From: Fusibacter_C sp942493125 | GTDB lineage: Bacteria > Bacillota > Clostridia > Peptostreptococcales > Acidaminobacteraceae | NCBI GenBank assembly: GCA_942493125.1 | Contig: OW818667.1 | Coordinates: forward strand, 2,790,001 to 2,854,000 | Length of the DNA stretch: 64,000 nucleotides | Reading direction: 5' to 3' | Shown: in pieces, positions 53,634 through 62,764 of the stretch | Layout: each line of letters opens with the position of its first letter | How positions within the stretch are numbered: position 1 is the stretch's first letter | Notes under the pieces: generated by a model | Database searches by the model: none | What the model was told of the DNA's origin: nothing | The model's input: only the letters and a program-made list of their open reading frames with translations | Program-made: the position numbers and the translations under genes

Positions 53634-55136
53634 TTAACTGAGCAGTTGCAGAACGCCCTGTGGTGCTTGGTTGGCCTGAGCCAACATGGCCTGTGCAGCC
53701 TGTTGCAGGATGTTATTCTTTGTGAAATGCATCATTTCCTTGGCCATATCTACATCTCGGATACGGCTTTCGGAAGCTTGAAGGTTCTCAGCGGATGTAT
53801 CCAGGTTTTTGATGGTGTGTTCCAAACGGTTTTGAACTGCACCCAACTTGGACCGCTCTTCAGAAACATTAGTGATGGCGCTGTTGATAGTAGTGATGGC
53901 CCCGTTAGCCGCAGTCTGCGTGGAGATGTTGATACCGGATTGGACTGTAGCAGCCACGGTCACCCCACCGACAAATGTGGCTGCACTGGCAGAAGTTACA
54001 TCCAGTGTAATTGTGTTAGTCTGAGCATCGGCAAGTCCCCCATCTAGGGTGAGTGAGAATCCAGCGTAACCACCGGTACCATTCACAGAAGTAGCATTTG
54101 CAGCAAGTCCCGTAACATCGACAGAACCCCCTGACGCCGAGCTGAAATTGATCTTATAGGAGTCTGGCGTTGGTAGTGCCCCACCCCATGTATGAGCCGC
54201 TGTTGGATTTGCGAATATTCCTGCCCAGTTTCCGCTGAAGGTGAAGTTAATGCCTGGATCCGCACCAGTCTCTGAAACTAAAAGAGAACTTACAGCTGTT
54301 GGGTAACCGCCAGTAATATTGACATCTACAACAATAGTCTTTGCATCATGATCAACCGCGATACCCTCTGTTGTGTTATCAACAAAGGATATCAAGTAAC
54401 CATTACCAGTAATATTGCCCGCGTCAGCAGTTGCAATGAATCCTGCGCCAGAGTTACCTAACTCAGCAATAGCGTTTTGTGCTGGCGCCCCAGGGACCAG
54501 AACAGTCGTTATGGTGACCACATTGCCATCTACAACCGCGGCTGCATTTCCTGTTACCGTTGCTGCAGTCACGTCTCCAGTACCGGCAAGAGTGACATTC
54601 GTCGCTAATCCAGCCACACCTAAAGAGAATGCATCCATGGCTTTAATGCCCAGTTGCAGGTTCTGACTTGTATTTGCACCAATTTGGAACGTCAGCTCCC
54701 CAAGGTTGCCGGACTGGAGACCACCGTTGAGCAGGTTGCGTTCGTTGAACTCTGTGTTGTTGGAGATACGGGTAATTTCTAACGCCAGCTGGTCTACTTC
54801 GCTTTGTAGAGCGGAGCGGTCAGCTTCCACGTTGGTATCGTTGGCGCTCTGTACAGCCAGCTCACGCATACGCTGCAGAATGGCCTGAGTTTCGTTTAGC
54901 GCACCTTCAGTTGTCTGTGCTAAGGAGATGCCGTCCTGCGCATTTCGGGAAGCCTGGTCCAAACCACGAATCTGAGACCGCATTTTTTCGGAAATTGCAA
55001 GACCTGCAGCGTCATCTCCGGCGCGGTTGATCCGCTGACCGGAAGAAAGCTTCTCGATGGATTTTGAACTCTTTCCGCTGTTGATACTCAACTGTCGATG
55101 GGTATTCATAGCTATCAGGTTATTGCTAATCCTCAT
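53634..55136 (-). CDS. hag: Flagellin
   Basis: Conserved flagellin ends: N-terminal MRISNNLIAMNTHRQL through LSSGQRINRAGDDAAGLA and ELAVQSANDTN; C-terminal SRIRDVDMAKEMMHFTKNNI to QAPQGVLQLLS. The middle (about residues 180-400) is a Gly/Ala/Thr/Val-rich surface domain unlike most models. The gene is markedly GC-richer than its neighbours and stands alone from any flagellar operon. GGGAGG precedes the ATG and two sigma-28 promoters lie upstream. Confidence 0.95.
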   Translation of the reverse strand: MRISNNLIAMNTHRQLSINSGKSSKSIEKLSSGQRINRAGDDAAGLAISEKMRSQIRGLDQASRNAQDGISLAQTTEGALNETQAILQRMRELAVQSANDTNVEADRSALQSEVDQLALEITRISNNTEFNERNLLNGGLQSGNLGELTFQIGANTSQNLQLGIKAMDAFSLGVAGLATNVTLAGTGDVTAATVTGNAAAVVDGNVVTITTVLVPGAPAQNAIAELGNSGAGFIATADAGNITGNGYLISFVDNTTEGIAVDHDAKTIVVDVNITGGYPTAVSSLLVSETGADPGINFTFSGNWAGIFANPTAAHTWGGALPTPDSYKINFSSASGGSVDVTGLAANATSVNGTGGYAGFSLTLDGGLADAQTNTITLDVTSASAATFVGGVTVAATVQSGINISTQTAANGAITTINSAITNVSEERSKLGAVQNRLEHTIKNLDTSAENLQASESRIRDVDMAKEMMHFTKNNILQQAAQAMLAQANQAPQGVLQLLS

Positions 55137-55178
55137 GCTGGCGCCTCCCTGTATAATAATCTGTAAACCTCATAATCA

Positions 55179-55205
55179 TTATCGGCAAACAACTGTTATA
55201 CTTTA
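55179..55205 (-). promoter_or_regulatory. Sigma-28 promoter, proximal copy
   Basis: On the minus strand TAAA-N15-GCCGATAA, a perfect match to the flagellar sigma factor consensus, about 43 bp before the flagellin start. Confidence 0.88.
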
Positions 55206-55217
55206 TTATTATTTGCA

Positions 55218-55244
55218 GTATCGGCGAATTATTATATTAGTTTA
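55218..55244 (-). promoter_or_regulatory. Sigma-28 promoter, distal copy
   Basis: TAAA-N15-GCCGATAC, one base from consensus, 39 bp upstream of the first copy. It lies immediately after the stop of the B12-type regulator gene. Confidence 0.75.
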
Positions 55245-55246
55245 AG

Positions 55247-56155
55247 TCATTGAATATGCTGCGCTTCTATTTGATCAATCAGTGCAGATAAATCCGAGAT
55301 TTTCGCGGCATAATAATCCGCTTTCAATCCTTTAATTGCATGTGATGCGTCATCAATCGCGCTACCGCCGATCAGTATTTTTGGACGGTGTCTTACATTT
55401 AGCGACTTCAAAGCTTGTATCAAGTCCTCTGCGCTATTCAAATGTGATTGAATCAACACAGACATGACGACGAGATCGATTTTATTAAGTTCAATAAAAG
55501 AATTTAAACTTGTGAACGGAATGCTGTTTCCAAGGTAGTATGTCTTCCAATTATATTGCCTAAAATACTCTTTAATCATCTTGAGGATCAGTACGTGTTC
55601 TTCACCGCTTGGTACAATAAAAACGGCAGAATATGGTTTTTTAGGCGACTGTGTCGCTGTGCTGGTCATAGCTAACCAACGGTCGATCAGATTTGAGATG
55701 AAATGTTCATTTGCAATGGATATCTCACCTTTTTGCCACATCAAACCAGTCGTCTTAAGAATCGGGAGATAAACACATTCGATGAGCTTGAGTGTCTTGT
55801 TGCCCTGTTGATAGGCCGCCATGACCATATCGGTAGACGTCGTTTCATCACCTGCCAAAAGTAGGTCGATGAGTTGTAAATGCAAAGCCTCAAGCTGCGT
55901 GTCACTTAAGATATTCTCGTCCGTTACGGCTGATGTTTCATCGGGGTTAAGCGACGACTGGATATCTAATAGGTAGTCAATGCTGACATTTAGAGTATCC
56001 GAGAGCTGCCTCAAATGAAGCTCACCAGGGAACCGTATGTTGTTCTCATAATTGGCAATCGTCGATTGTGCAAGGTTGAGCGCCGTCGCCAACTCCTTTT
56101 GTGTGATTTTTTGTTTTTTTCTGATCAGTTTCAAACGTTGACCAAAATCACTCAC
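55247..56155 (-). CDS. XRE regulator with CarH-like B12-binding photosensory module
   Basis: Residues 1-62 form an XRE helix-turn-helix (ITQKELATALNLAQSTIANYE). About 85-160 is a four-helix cap of methionine synthase type with Trp140 and Glu150-His151 (W-x9-EH), the motif that covers the upper face of adenosylcobalamin in CarH. About 175-300 is a Rossmann B12-binding domain with His187 in PSGEEHVLIL, the expected lower ligand. CarH itself has a MerR-type DNA-binding domain; the XRE replacement is unusual. It may be a light- or cobalamin-responsive repressor acting near the flagellin promoters. GTG start with AAGGTG. Confidence 0.85.
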   Translation of the reverse strand: MSDFGQRLKLIRKKQKITQKELATALNLAQSTIANYENNIRFPGELHLRQLSDTLNVSIDYLLDIQSSLNPDETSAVTDENILSDTQLEALHLQLIDLLLAGDETTSTDMVMAAYQQGNKTLKLIECVYLPILKTTGLMWQKGEISIANEHFISNLIDRWLAMTSTATQSPKKPYSAVFIVPSGEEHVLILKMIKEYFRQYNWKTYYLGNSIPFTSLNSFIELNKIDLVVMSVLIQSHLNSAEDLIQALKSLNVRHRPKILIGGSAIDDASHAIKGLKADYYAAKISDLSALIDQIEAQHIQ

Positions 56156-56261
56156 TATAACACCTTCCTTCGTTACTTCTATATAATTTTATTATAAAGG
56201 AATATAATATATTTCCAACAATAATATTTCATTATGTAATATTATTGCTTTTCATTTCACT

Positions 56262-56996
56262 TTATTTCATAAACGCCTTCGCATAAACCTCAGCAGAACG
56301 CGTCATCTCAAGTGCAAAGTCGGACATGTACTTGCGTGTTCCAAATGCTTTGATATCCGCATCGAAATCGTAGTCGGGCTTCGATGTTTGTCTTTTGTGC
56401 ATCTCTCTGAGTTCTTCGCCAGATAACCTATGATATTGATTTTCGAAGACGATAAATTCACGGTTGAAGCGATTTGGTTTTGTGCGTGTAATTTGACTTT
56501 CTGTTGGGTATCCTATTACTAGCATGGTAATAGGAACAGTGTAAGGGTCCAAGCCGAGAAGGTCGCGATGAATTTCCACATTTTCAAGAATATCGCCGAT
56601 ATAGCACGATCCGAGTCCAAATGATTCGGCTGCAACGACTGCGTTTTGAGCGGCGATAATCGCATCTTGCATTGCTAAGAACAAATCGCCCAAGCCAGGT
56701 TGTCTTGCTTCAAGACCTGCTTCTTCGTAGGCGTCTAGCCATCGTCTCGTATCGGCGAGAAAAATCAGAACCAGCGGCGCTTTCGCAATGAAAGGCTGAT
56801 CATCACACGTCTGAGCCAATCTATCTTTCAGCGCTTGATCGGTCACATCGATGATTGTGTAGAGCATTTGGTTACCAGCAGTTGGTGCTCGAAATGCGGC
56901 CTGTAAAATGGCTTCTTTGACATCACTTGGAACAATCTTATCTTCATATTGTCTGACGGATTTTCTGTTATTAATGACTTCGATAACTGGATTCAT
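56262..56996 (-). CDS. Nitroreductase-family flavoenzyme (long form)
   Basis: FMN-binding NRKSVRQYE, APTAGNQ, SFGLGSCYIGDI and VIGYPTESQ; 244 residues, with a C-terminal extension of about 50 residues holding a conserved basic-aromatic segment. Belongs to the NfrA-like group. Substrate unknown. GAGGAGG precedes ATG 56996. Confidence 0.85.
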   Translation of the reverse strand: MNPVIEVINNRKSVRQYEDKIVPSDVKEAILQAAFRAPTAGNQMLYTIIDVTDQALKDRLAQTCDDQPFIAKAPLVLIFLADTRRWLDAYEEAGLEARQPGLGDLFLAMQDAIIAAQNAVVAAESFGLGSCYIGDILENVEIHRDLLGLDPYTVPITMLVIGYPTESQITRTKPNRFNREFIVFENQYHRLSGEELREMHKRQTSKPDYDFDADIKAFGTRKYMSDFALEMTRSAEVYAKAFMK

Positions 56997-57169
56997 GTGA
57001 ACCTCCTCAATTAAAGTGCTACTGCTATTATAACTTTATTTAGGGGGCCAAAGCAATTGGGCAATAAAATCCGATTATTTTTTGTTATAATATATATGTG
57101 GGATTCGCATAATTTGCATAATTTGCTTAATTCCAAGATCAAAAGACATAAAAAACGAGGAGCGACGTG

Positions 57170-57658
57170 ATGATGATTATAAGAAAAGCTGAAAACAAAG
57201 ATTTGAAGAAAATTTTGGAATTAAATGAAGAATCCGTACATTTTTTATCACCACTTACTATGGAGAAACTTGAGCATCTCGTATCCCAGTCAGAGCTATT
57301 GGAAGTTGTAGAAGTAGATGGCGAAGTGGAAGCATTTGTCCTCACAGTCATCGAAGGAAAAGACTACGACAGCGTCAACTATTTATGGTTTGCATCGCAT
57401 TATGAGCGTTTCTTATACATCGACCGCGTCGTTGTATCTGTGAAGATGCATGGTAAAGGCCTTGGTGGCATGCTATACAAATCCGTTTTCGACTATGCTA
57501 AACAAAAAGGCATTCCGTTCGTGACGGCGGAAATCGACATTAACCCACCAAATCCAGGGTCACTCAGCTTTCATGAAAAATATGGCTTTAAAGAAGTTGG
57601 CAAACAAACTGTAGCAGATGGCAAGAAGGTCGTTTCACTTCAAGCGGTTGAAATGTAA
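57170..57658 (+). CDS. GNAT-family N-acetyltransferase
   Basis: Motif A VVVSVKMHGKGLGGMLYKSVFDYA (acetyl-CoA pyrophosphate loop GKGLGG) and a C-terminal FHEKYGFKEVG. Single domain, substrate unknown. GAGGAG lies seven bases upstream of ATG 57170. Confidence 0.85.
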   Translation: MMIIRKAENKDLKKILELNEESVHFLSPLTMEKLEHLVSQSELLEVVEVDGEVEAFVLTVIEGKDYDSVNYLWFASHYERFLYIDRVVVSVKMHGKGLGGMLYKSVFDYAKQKGIPFVTAEIDINPPNPGSLSFHEKYGFKEVGKQTVADGKKVVSLQAVEM

Positions 57659-57693
57659 AGCACGGATAGACCTACCACTAGGGGGTGCTAGTC

Positions 57694-58233
57694 ATGATTT
57701 ATTTTGATTCAGAACGGTTGATTTTTAGAGACTGGAAAGAAGAAGACTTATCAGAATTTCGTAAAATGAATGCAGACCCCATCGTCATGGATTATTTTCC
57801 AAGCACCTTAACGCATACCGAAACGGACGCTTTTTATGCGCGAATCAAAGATAATATGCAAAGTGTTGGCTATGGCCTATATGCAGTCGAAGTGAAGAAA
57901 ACTGGCGCGTTTATAGGCTTTATCGGATTCCATCAGGCAAGCTTGAATTTGGGGTTTGATCCTTTTGTGGAGATCGGATGGCGCTTAAAAAAAGAAGCTT
58001 GGGGGATGGGTTATGCTCAAGAAGGTGCAAAGCGATGTCTGGCATACGGATTTGAACGACTTGATTTTACAGAGGTGTACAGCTTCACGTCTGCATTGAA
58101 CGCACGCTCAGAACGTGTTATGAGAAGTATTGGCATGACGAAGCAAATGACATTTGACCATCCTAGAATAGATAAAGAGCATGTGCTTTGCGAGCATGTC
58201 CTTTATCGGATTAAAAATGAGCGTGTTGATTGA
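57694..58233 (+). CDS. RimJ/RimL-type GNAT acetyltransferase
   Basis: Starts FDSERLIFRDWKEEDL; GWRLKKEAWGMGYAQEGAKRCL is the acetyl-CoA loop and ALNARSERVMRSIGM the C-terminal motif, as in enzymes acting on protein N-termini or small amines. ATG 57694 eight bases after AGGGGG. Confidence 0.85.
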   Translation: MIYFDSERLIFRDWKEEDLSEFRKMNADPIVMDYFPSTLTHTETDAFYARIKDNMQSVGYGLYAVEVKKTGAFIGFIGFHQASLNLGFDPFVEIGWRLKKEAWGMGYAQEGAKRCLAYGFERLDFTEVYSFTSALNARSERVMRSIGMTKQMTFDHPRIDKEHVLCEHVLYRIKNERVD

Positions 58234-58270
58234 GGCGACTAAACAATTGTCCTTTTTTGTGGAGGTAATT

Positions 58271-58753
58271 ATGAAAAGTGCGTTAATTATTATTGATGTT
58301 CAAGAAGCATTTATAGGAAGCAGACGTGAAGAGAAATCCTATGCTGAAACCTTTGAGTATATCAATGCTACGGCAGATTTGTTTAGAAACGCAGGTAAAC
58401 CCGTGATAGTCGTCAGGGATATTGAAGATGGCGAAGGTGAAGCTTACATGAGTGTGAAAGAGTTAAATGCGCATGAAACCGATATCGAAGTTCTCAAGAA
58501 GTTCAGCAATTCATTTTGGCAAACGGATTTAGAGGCAACACTTCAAATGCTTGATGTGGACTTTGTTGTACTATGTGGCAGTGCGGCGGAGTATTGCGTT
58601 CTTGCAACGTATAATGGTGCAAGAGAACGAGGCTTTACAGCGGCGATGCTTCAACATGGCATTTTTGCCGACCACAAAGAAGGCATCATTGATCTTTATA
58701 ATAATAGGGCGCTGATCTCTTATCAGGTGCTTTCGTATTTGCTTAAACAATGA
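58271..58753 (+). CDS. Isochorismatase-like cysteine hydrolase
   Basis: Asp9 in IIIDVQEAF and nucleophile Cys109 in GSAAEYCVLAT form the family core; 160 residues. Typical substrates are nicotinamide, carbamoyl compounds or isochorismate. Start ATG 58271 after GGAGG; the previous gene ends 38 bp upstream. Confidence 0.85.
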   Translation: MKSALIIIDVQEAFIGSRREEKSYAETFEYINATADLFRNAGKPVIVVRDIEDGEGEAYMSVKELNAHETDIEVLKKFSNSFWQTDLEATLQMLDVDFVVLCGSAAEYCVLATYNGARERGFTAAMLQHGIFADHKEGIIDLYNNRALISYQVLSYLLKQ

Positions 58754-58796
58754 AGCTACAAGTCATCTAAAAAGGATTGATTGTAAGGAGGCAAGT

Positions 58797-59255
58797 ATGA
58801 TAAAAAGTTCGATTTATACCGATCAATTTGATTCCAATGGGGAAAACCCATGGGAAGGTGGCGCGTTATCCACAAGGTTGCCAAGAGGCACTGATTTGGG
58901 GGCGAGTCTGTACGTTTTAAAACCAGGCGCGAAAACTGGATACTATCATTTCCACCACGGCATTGAAGAAATGTTGATTTTAATAGAAGGACAACCTATA
59001 TTGAGAACACCTGAGGGTGAACGTACTCTCGAAAAAGGCGAAGTCGTCCATTTTAAAAAAGGTCCAGAAGGGGCACATCAAATCATCAATAACACAGATA
59101 AAGTCGTTCGGCTAGTTATGGTGAGCAATCAGGTGTCACCAGATGCTGTTGAGTACCCTGATCAAGGGTTACTTTCTGTGATGGCTAGAACGTATTCTCA
59201 GCTAGGTGAACCTCTTTGGGATATGAGAAAGATCACTTCGGATGATGAGACCTAA
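58797..59255 (+). CDS. Cupin-fold protein
   Basis: The motif 1 region YYHFHHGIEEMLILIEG with metal-binding His residues and Glu, and motif 2 GEVVHFKKGPEGAHQI, define a single cupin barrel. It may bind a sugar or metal. No enzyme activity can be assigned. AAGGAGG precedes the ATG. Confidence 0.85.
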   Translation: MIKSSIYTDQFDSNGENPWEGGALSTRLPRGTDLGASLYVLKPGAKTGYYHFHHGIEEMLILIEGQPILRTPEGERTLEKGEVVHFKKGPEGAHQIINNTDKVVRLVMVSNQVSPDAVEYPDQGLLSVMARTYSQLGEPLWDMRKITSDDET

Positions 59256-59307
59256 TTTAATTTGAAGGTATATGCTAACAGATTGTTTTTTATAGGAGGC
59301 GCATTTT

Positions 59308-59766
59308 ATGGATAAAACGAGTGTTTCATATAAGCGATTACAAGCAGGGGACGAGTCTTCATTTGCAGAGCTAGTCAAACTATTTAACGTGGAATTCGAA
59401 AAGTCAGATCTGGATTATGTCAATGTTGAAAATATCAAGAGCCTCTTAACACAACCCGATTTTGTTTGTTTCGTGGCTTTAAGCGAGAATCAAGTGGTCG
59501 GTGGGTTAACCGGCTATGAACTGAAAATGTACGGTTATGTGGGTTCAACTATGTACCTTTATGATATGGCGGTAGGAAACGCTTATCAACGCAAAGGCAT
59601 TGGATCAAAGCTTGTTACTGAACTAAAGACGTATTGTGCCCAGAATGGCATCGGAGATATGTATGTTCAAGCGGATGTTAGCGATGACCATGCACTTGCG
59701 TTTTATAAAAGCCTTGGTGGCGAACCTGCTGATGTGGTTCACTTTACGTTTGATATTTCTGAATGA
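59308..59766 (+). CDS. AAC(3)-I-like GNAT acetyltransferase
   Basis: Along the whole length it follows aminoglycoside 3-N-acetyltransferase I: YLYDMAVGNAYQRKGIGSKL, MYVQADVSDDHALAFYKSLGG and VVHFTFDIS. It may modify an aminoglycoside or a natural amine. It is an ordinary chromosomal gene here, not in the cassette array. GGAGG precedes the ATG. Confidence 0.8.
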   Translation: MDKTSVSYKRLQAGDESSFAELVKLFNVEFEKSDLDYVNVENIKSLLTQPDFVCFVALSENQVVGGLTGYELKMYGYVGSTMYLYDMAVGNAYQRKGIGSKLVTELKTYCAQNGIGDMYVQADVSDDHALAFYKSLGGEPADVVHFTFDISE

Positions 59767-59809
59767 GGCTCTGAAAAGCAGTGAATAAAAGGATGATAGT
59801 GAGGCAATC

Positions 59810-60685
59810 ATGATTAAAATTGATAAGGCAAATCACATTTTTAAAATGTCCATATCCAATGCACCAGCGCAGTTTTGCCATTCAGGCGATATCGTAAAAT
59901 TTGAGACGATGGACTGTTTCAGCAACGTGTTTATTGCTGAAGGCACTGAATTCGGGGTAGATAATCCCAAGAATTGCAATCCTGCGACGGGTCCGCTTTA
60001 CATTTACGACTGCCAGATCGGTGATACATTGAAGATTGAGATCTTGGATATTGAAGTGGGCGAGGTTGGAATATTTGTCACTGGTCCGGTTAACGCTCTT
60101 TTTGAGAGCTATTTTGAGAAATTTACGATCAACCGGATAAAAGTTCAAAACGGAGTCGTTGAGCTATCAAATAATGTGGACGTTCCAGCAAGACCGATGA
60201 TCGGTGTGATTGGTGTTGCGACCGAGGGGGCATTGTCCACGGGTTTACCTGGTATCCACGGTGGCAATTTGGACTGCAACGATATATGTAAGGGCAGCAC
60301 GCTTTATTTACCTGTGTTTACGGAAGGCGGCTTGATGGCGATTGGCGATTTGCACGCACTAATGGGCGATGGCGAAATCGGCGAATGTGGGTTGGAAATT
60401 GGAGGAATGGTCACCATCAGAGTGACTGTTTTAAATGGCAAGCGCATCGCTGCACCCATACTTGAGACCGAAGACTTTATCGAGATCATCGGACTCGGTA
60501 GCACACTAGAAGAAGCTTCACAAAATGCCTCAAGGGACATGCTCGATTATTTGATCCATGAGCTGAACATGAGTAAAAATGATGCAGCTATAAGACTGTG
60601 TTTGTGTGGCAATTTGAAGATCTGTCAGCATGTGAATAGCGTTAAGACGGTGGCTATGAAGATCGATAAGTCTATGATCACGTAA
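59810..60685 (+). CDS. Acetamidase/formamidase-family amidohydrolase
   Basis: 291 residues with NPATGPLYIYDCQIGDTLKIEI, GIHGGNLDCNDI and FTEGGLMAIGDLHALMGDGE, the metal-binding and active-site features of FmdA/AmdA. It hydrolyses small amides to ammonia and acid. TGAGG precedes the ATG. Confidence 0.9.
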   Translation: MIKIDKANHIFKMSISNAPAQFCHSGDIVKFETMDCFSNVFIAEGTEFGVDNPKNCNPATGPLYIYDCQIGDTLKIEILDIEVGEVGIFVTGPVNALFESYFEKFTINRIKVQNGVVELSNNVDVPARPMIGVIGVATEGALSTGLPGIHGGNLDCNDICKGSTLYLPVFTEGGLMAIGDLHALMGDGEIGECGLEIGGMVTIRVTVLNGKRIAAPILETEDFIEIIGLGSTLEEASQNASRDMLDYLIHELNMSKNDAAIRLCLCGNLKICQHVNSVKTVAMKIDKSMIT

Positions 60686-60701
60686 ATGAGGAGCCAAAAC
60701 A

Positions 60702-61259
60702 ATGAAGGATATCGGAACAAATAGACTGGAAACCAGTCGTTTGATACTTAGAAAATTTGAACGTAGTGATTCAGAGAGCTTGTTTAAAAACTGTGGCAGT
60801 GACCCAAAAGTGCCTGTCTTTTTATCATGGAATACACATAAAGATAGCTTTGAAACGAAAGAAATCATCAATAAATGGATTGCAAATTATGAACTTCTGA
60901 ACACATTTAACTGGGCAATTGAGATCAAAGATGTTGGTGAAGTGATCGGCAATATTATGGTTGTAAAGTACGAAATTGATAATAGTGCGTGTGAGATTGG
61001 TTATTGTATTGGGAGTGAATATTGGAACAAGGGCTACTCGACGGAGGCTCTTCAAGCGGTCATCGATTTCCTATTTGCAGAAGTAGGTTTAAATAGGATT
61101 TCAGCGAAACACGACATACTTAATCCGGCTTCTGGTGAAGTCATGAAAAAATGTAAAATGACCCATGAGGGCATATTGAGAGACGTTCAGTTTAAGAATA
61201 ATAGATTTTGTACATTGGCTGTTTATTCTATTTTGAAGCGCGAGTGGGACCGAAGATAA
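60702..61259 (+). CDS. RimJ/RimL-type GNAT acetyltransferase
   Basis: NRLETSRLILRKFERSD, CEIGYCIGSEYWNKGYSTEAL and NPASGEVMKKCKM are the classic signatures; 185 residues. Follows acetamidase by 16 bp behind GAGGAG. Confidence 0.87.
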   Translation: MKDIGTNRLETSRLILRKFERSDSESLFKNCGSDPKVPVFLSWNTHKDSFETKEIINKWIANYELLNTFNWAIEIKDVGEVIGNIMVVKYEIDNSACEIGYCIGSEYWNKGYSTEALQAVIDFLFAEVGLNRISAKHDILNPASGEVMKKCKMTHEGILRDVQFKNNRFCTLAVYSILKREWDRR

Positions 61260-61277
61260 TCGCGAAAGGATCAAACT

Positions 61278-61772
61278 ATGGTCAGAAAAGCACAACTATC
61301 AGATGCGGAGAGAATCTGCGAAATCATCATTTATGGCTGGAGAACCGCATATATCGATTTTCTCGGTGAAGAAGCTTTGTACAAGGACATGAGCGTTGTG
61401 AAACGTTATAAAACTTTATATACAGCATTGGAATCGGATCATGGTTTTTATGTGTATGAAGAAAATGGCATCGTCAAAGGTTTCATGCGACTTGAAAAAT
61501 GTACGGAGCAAGATGAAGGGGACCCAATGGAACTGGTTGCGATCTACGTGGAACCGTACTTTAAAGGCCGTGGCATCGGCTCGAAACTTATACAAGAAGC
61601 AGAAAGGATAGCGACATCGCAAAGTCAATCTGAGATTAGGCTATGGGTGCTTGAGAACAACCATTCAAGTCGAAAATTTTACGAGAAAAACGGCTATAAA
61701 GCGACGGAACATGTGAAGTGGCTTGATAAATTTGGTCAGAATGAAGTGCGGTATGTGAAACTGATTTTATAA
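61278..61772 (+). CDS. GNAT-family N-acetyltransferase
   Basis: AIYVEPYFKGRGIGSKLIQEA acetyl-CoA loop and WVLENNHSSRKFYEKNGYKAT, typical of the small-molecule GNATs. AAAGGA lies upstream of the ATG at 61278. Confidence 0.87.
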   Translation: MVRKAQLSDAERICEIIIYGWRTAYIDFLGEEALYKDMSVVKRYKTLYTALESDHGFYVYEENGIVKGFMRLEKCTEQDEGDPMELVAIYVEPYFKGRGIGSKLIQEAERIATSQSQSEIRLWVLENNHSSRKFYEKNGYKATEHVKWLDKFGQNEVRYVKLIL

Positions 61773-61776
61773 CATG

Positions 61777-61806
61777 AGAAATGACCCTGAAAAGGGTCAT
61801 TTCTGT
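61777..61806. terminator. Bidirectional terminator
   Basis: A perfect 12-bp stem AGAAATGACCCT (61777-61788) with loop GAAA and its complement 61793-61804, between convergent genes. Confidence 0.88.
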
Positions 61807-61819
61807 TTGTAGAAGTTTA

Positions 61820-62008
61820 CTATTTCCGTATGATAATAATAATCACAGTGACGATTACAAGTCCAGCTGTAATGTAATTCATAGGAACGTAGCATTGTGG
61901 CAATTCCATTCCTTTTGCAAAATTAGTACCAATCCACAAATTGAATTTAAACATGCCAAGCACCATAAACAGCGTGATGACCGCTAGAACTATTTGAAAT
62001 ACTCTCAT
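61820..62008 (-). CDS. Small two-helix membrane protein
   Basis: 62 residues: FQIVLAVITLFMVLGMF, a short polar loop with NLWIGTNF, and ITAGLVIVTVIIIIIRK. AAGGAG lies nine bases before the ATG. No family recognised; a bidirectional terminator follows the stop. Confidence 0.6.
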   Translation of the reverse strand: MRVFQIVLAVITLFMVLGMFKFNLWIGTNFAKGMELPQCYVPMNYITAGLVIVTVIIIIIRK

Positions 62009-62028
62009 GATACATTTCTCCTTATAGT

Positions 62029-62745
62029 TTAATTTAACAGATGGCGTTGGTGAAGATTTTCATAAAGAATCTTTGTCTCGCCATCCTTATTGTTTTTGAT
62101 GTAGTTTCCGAATACCGGTCTCATCATTAAAGCGTTTAATATGCGTTTTGGAAGCCCTTGCAATGGATAGGTTTTTTTCATTAGAATATTTTTTGCCATC
62201 TTCATACCGAGTTTTCGAGCATCTTCCATAAGTGCCTTTTCATTTTCAGCTACTTTGCTACCTCTGAAACCAGCACCAAGGTAACCCACAGTGTAGCTTC
62301 TCAAAAAAGTGCCACTTATTCCAAAGCGAGATAATCCCTTCGCAACTTTTTTTGCTGCATTAGGTGAGCTAGCAGAAGCGATTCCTGCCATGTATTTTCC
62401 ACCGAGAGACGACGTAGATACCTCATACATACCCAGGCGGTCAATGAGATTTTTCATGATGGCATTTGGTGCGCCCGCGTAAGTTGGAGACCCCCAAATA
62501 ATACCATCCGCTTCATAAAGTTGGGCACGAAGTTCGTTAAAGCCATCTGGCAAATGACAGTTTCCAGTCTTCATACATGATAGGCAGCCCTTGCAAAATT
62601 TTAAATCGTATTCTGGCAGATAAATTTCTATAGTGTCCATTCCCTTTTCTTCAGCACCTTTAAGTGCAGCTCTCACCAATATAGCACTGTTGCTACCTTC
62701 ATGAGCACTGCTAATGATGCCTATAACGAGTGACTTGCTTTTCAT
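62029..62745 (-). CDS. NADPH-dependent FMN reductase / flavodoxin-like oxidoreductase
   Basis: Flavodoxin fold with GIISSAHEGSNSAILVRAAL (FMN phosphate loop), CKGCLSCMKTGNC (a CxxC with extra Cys, as in iron-sulfur flavoproteins) and IIWGSPTYAGAPNAIMKNLIDR. Start ATG 62745 after GGAGGT. Likely a quinone or iron reductase. It lies 19 bp after the larger GNAT gene. Confidence 0.87.
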   Translation of the reverse strand: MKSKSLVIGIISSAHEGSNSAILVRAALKGAEEKGMDTIEIYLPEYDLKFCKGCLSCMKTGNCHLPDGFNELRAQLYEADGIIWGSPTYAGAPNAIMKNLIDRLGMYEVSTSSLGGKYMAGIASASSPNAAKKVAKGLSRFGISGTFLRSYTVGYLGAGFRGSKVAENEKALMEDARKLGMKMAKNILMKKTYPLQGLPKRILNALMMRPVFGNYIKNNKDGETKILYENLHQRHLLN

Positions 62746-62764
62746 AGTTGATACCTCCAAGTAT

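Noticed and set aside
53646..54047. Plus-strand frame opposite flagellin
   Set aside because: An antisense shadow of a conserved coding end; no ribosome site.
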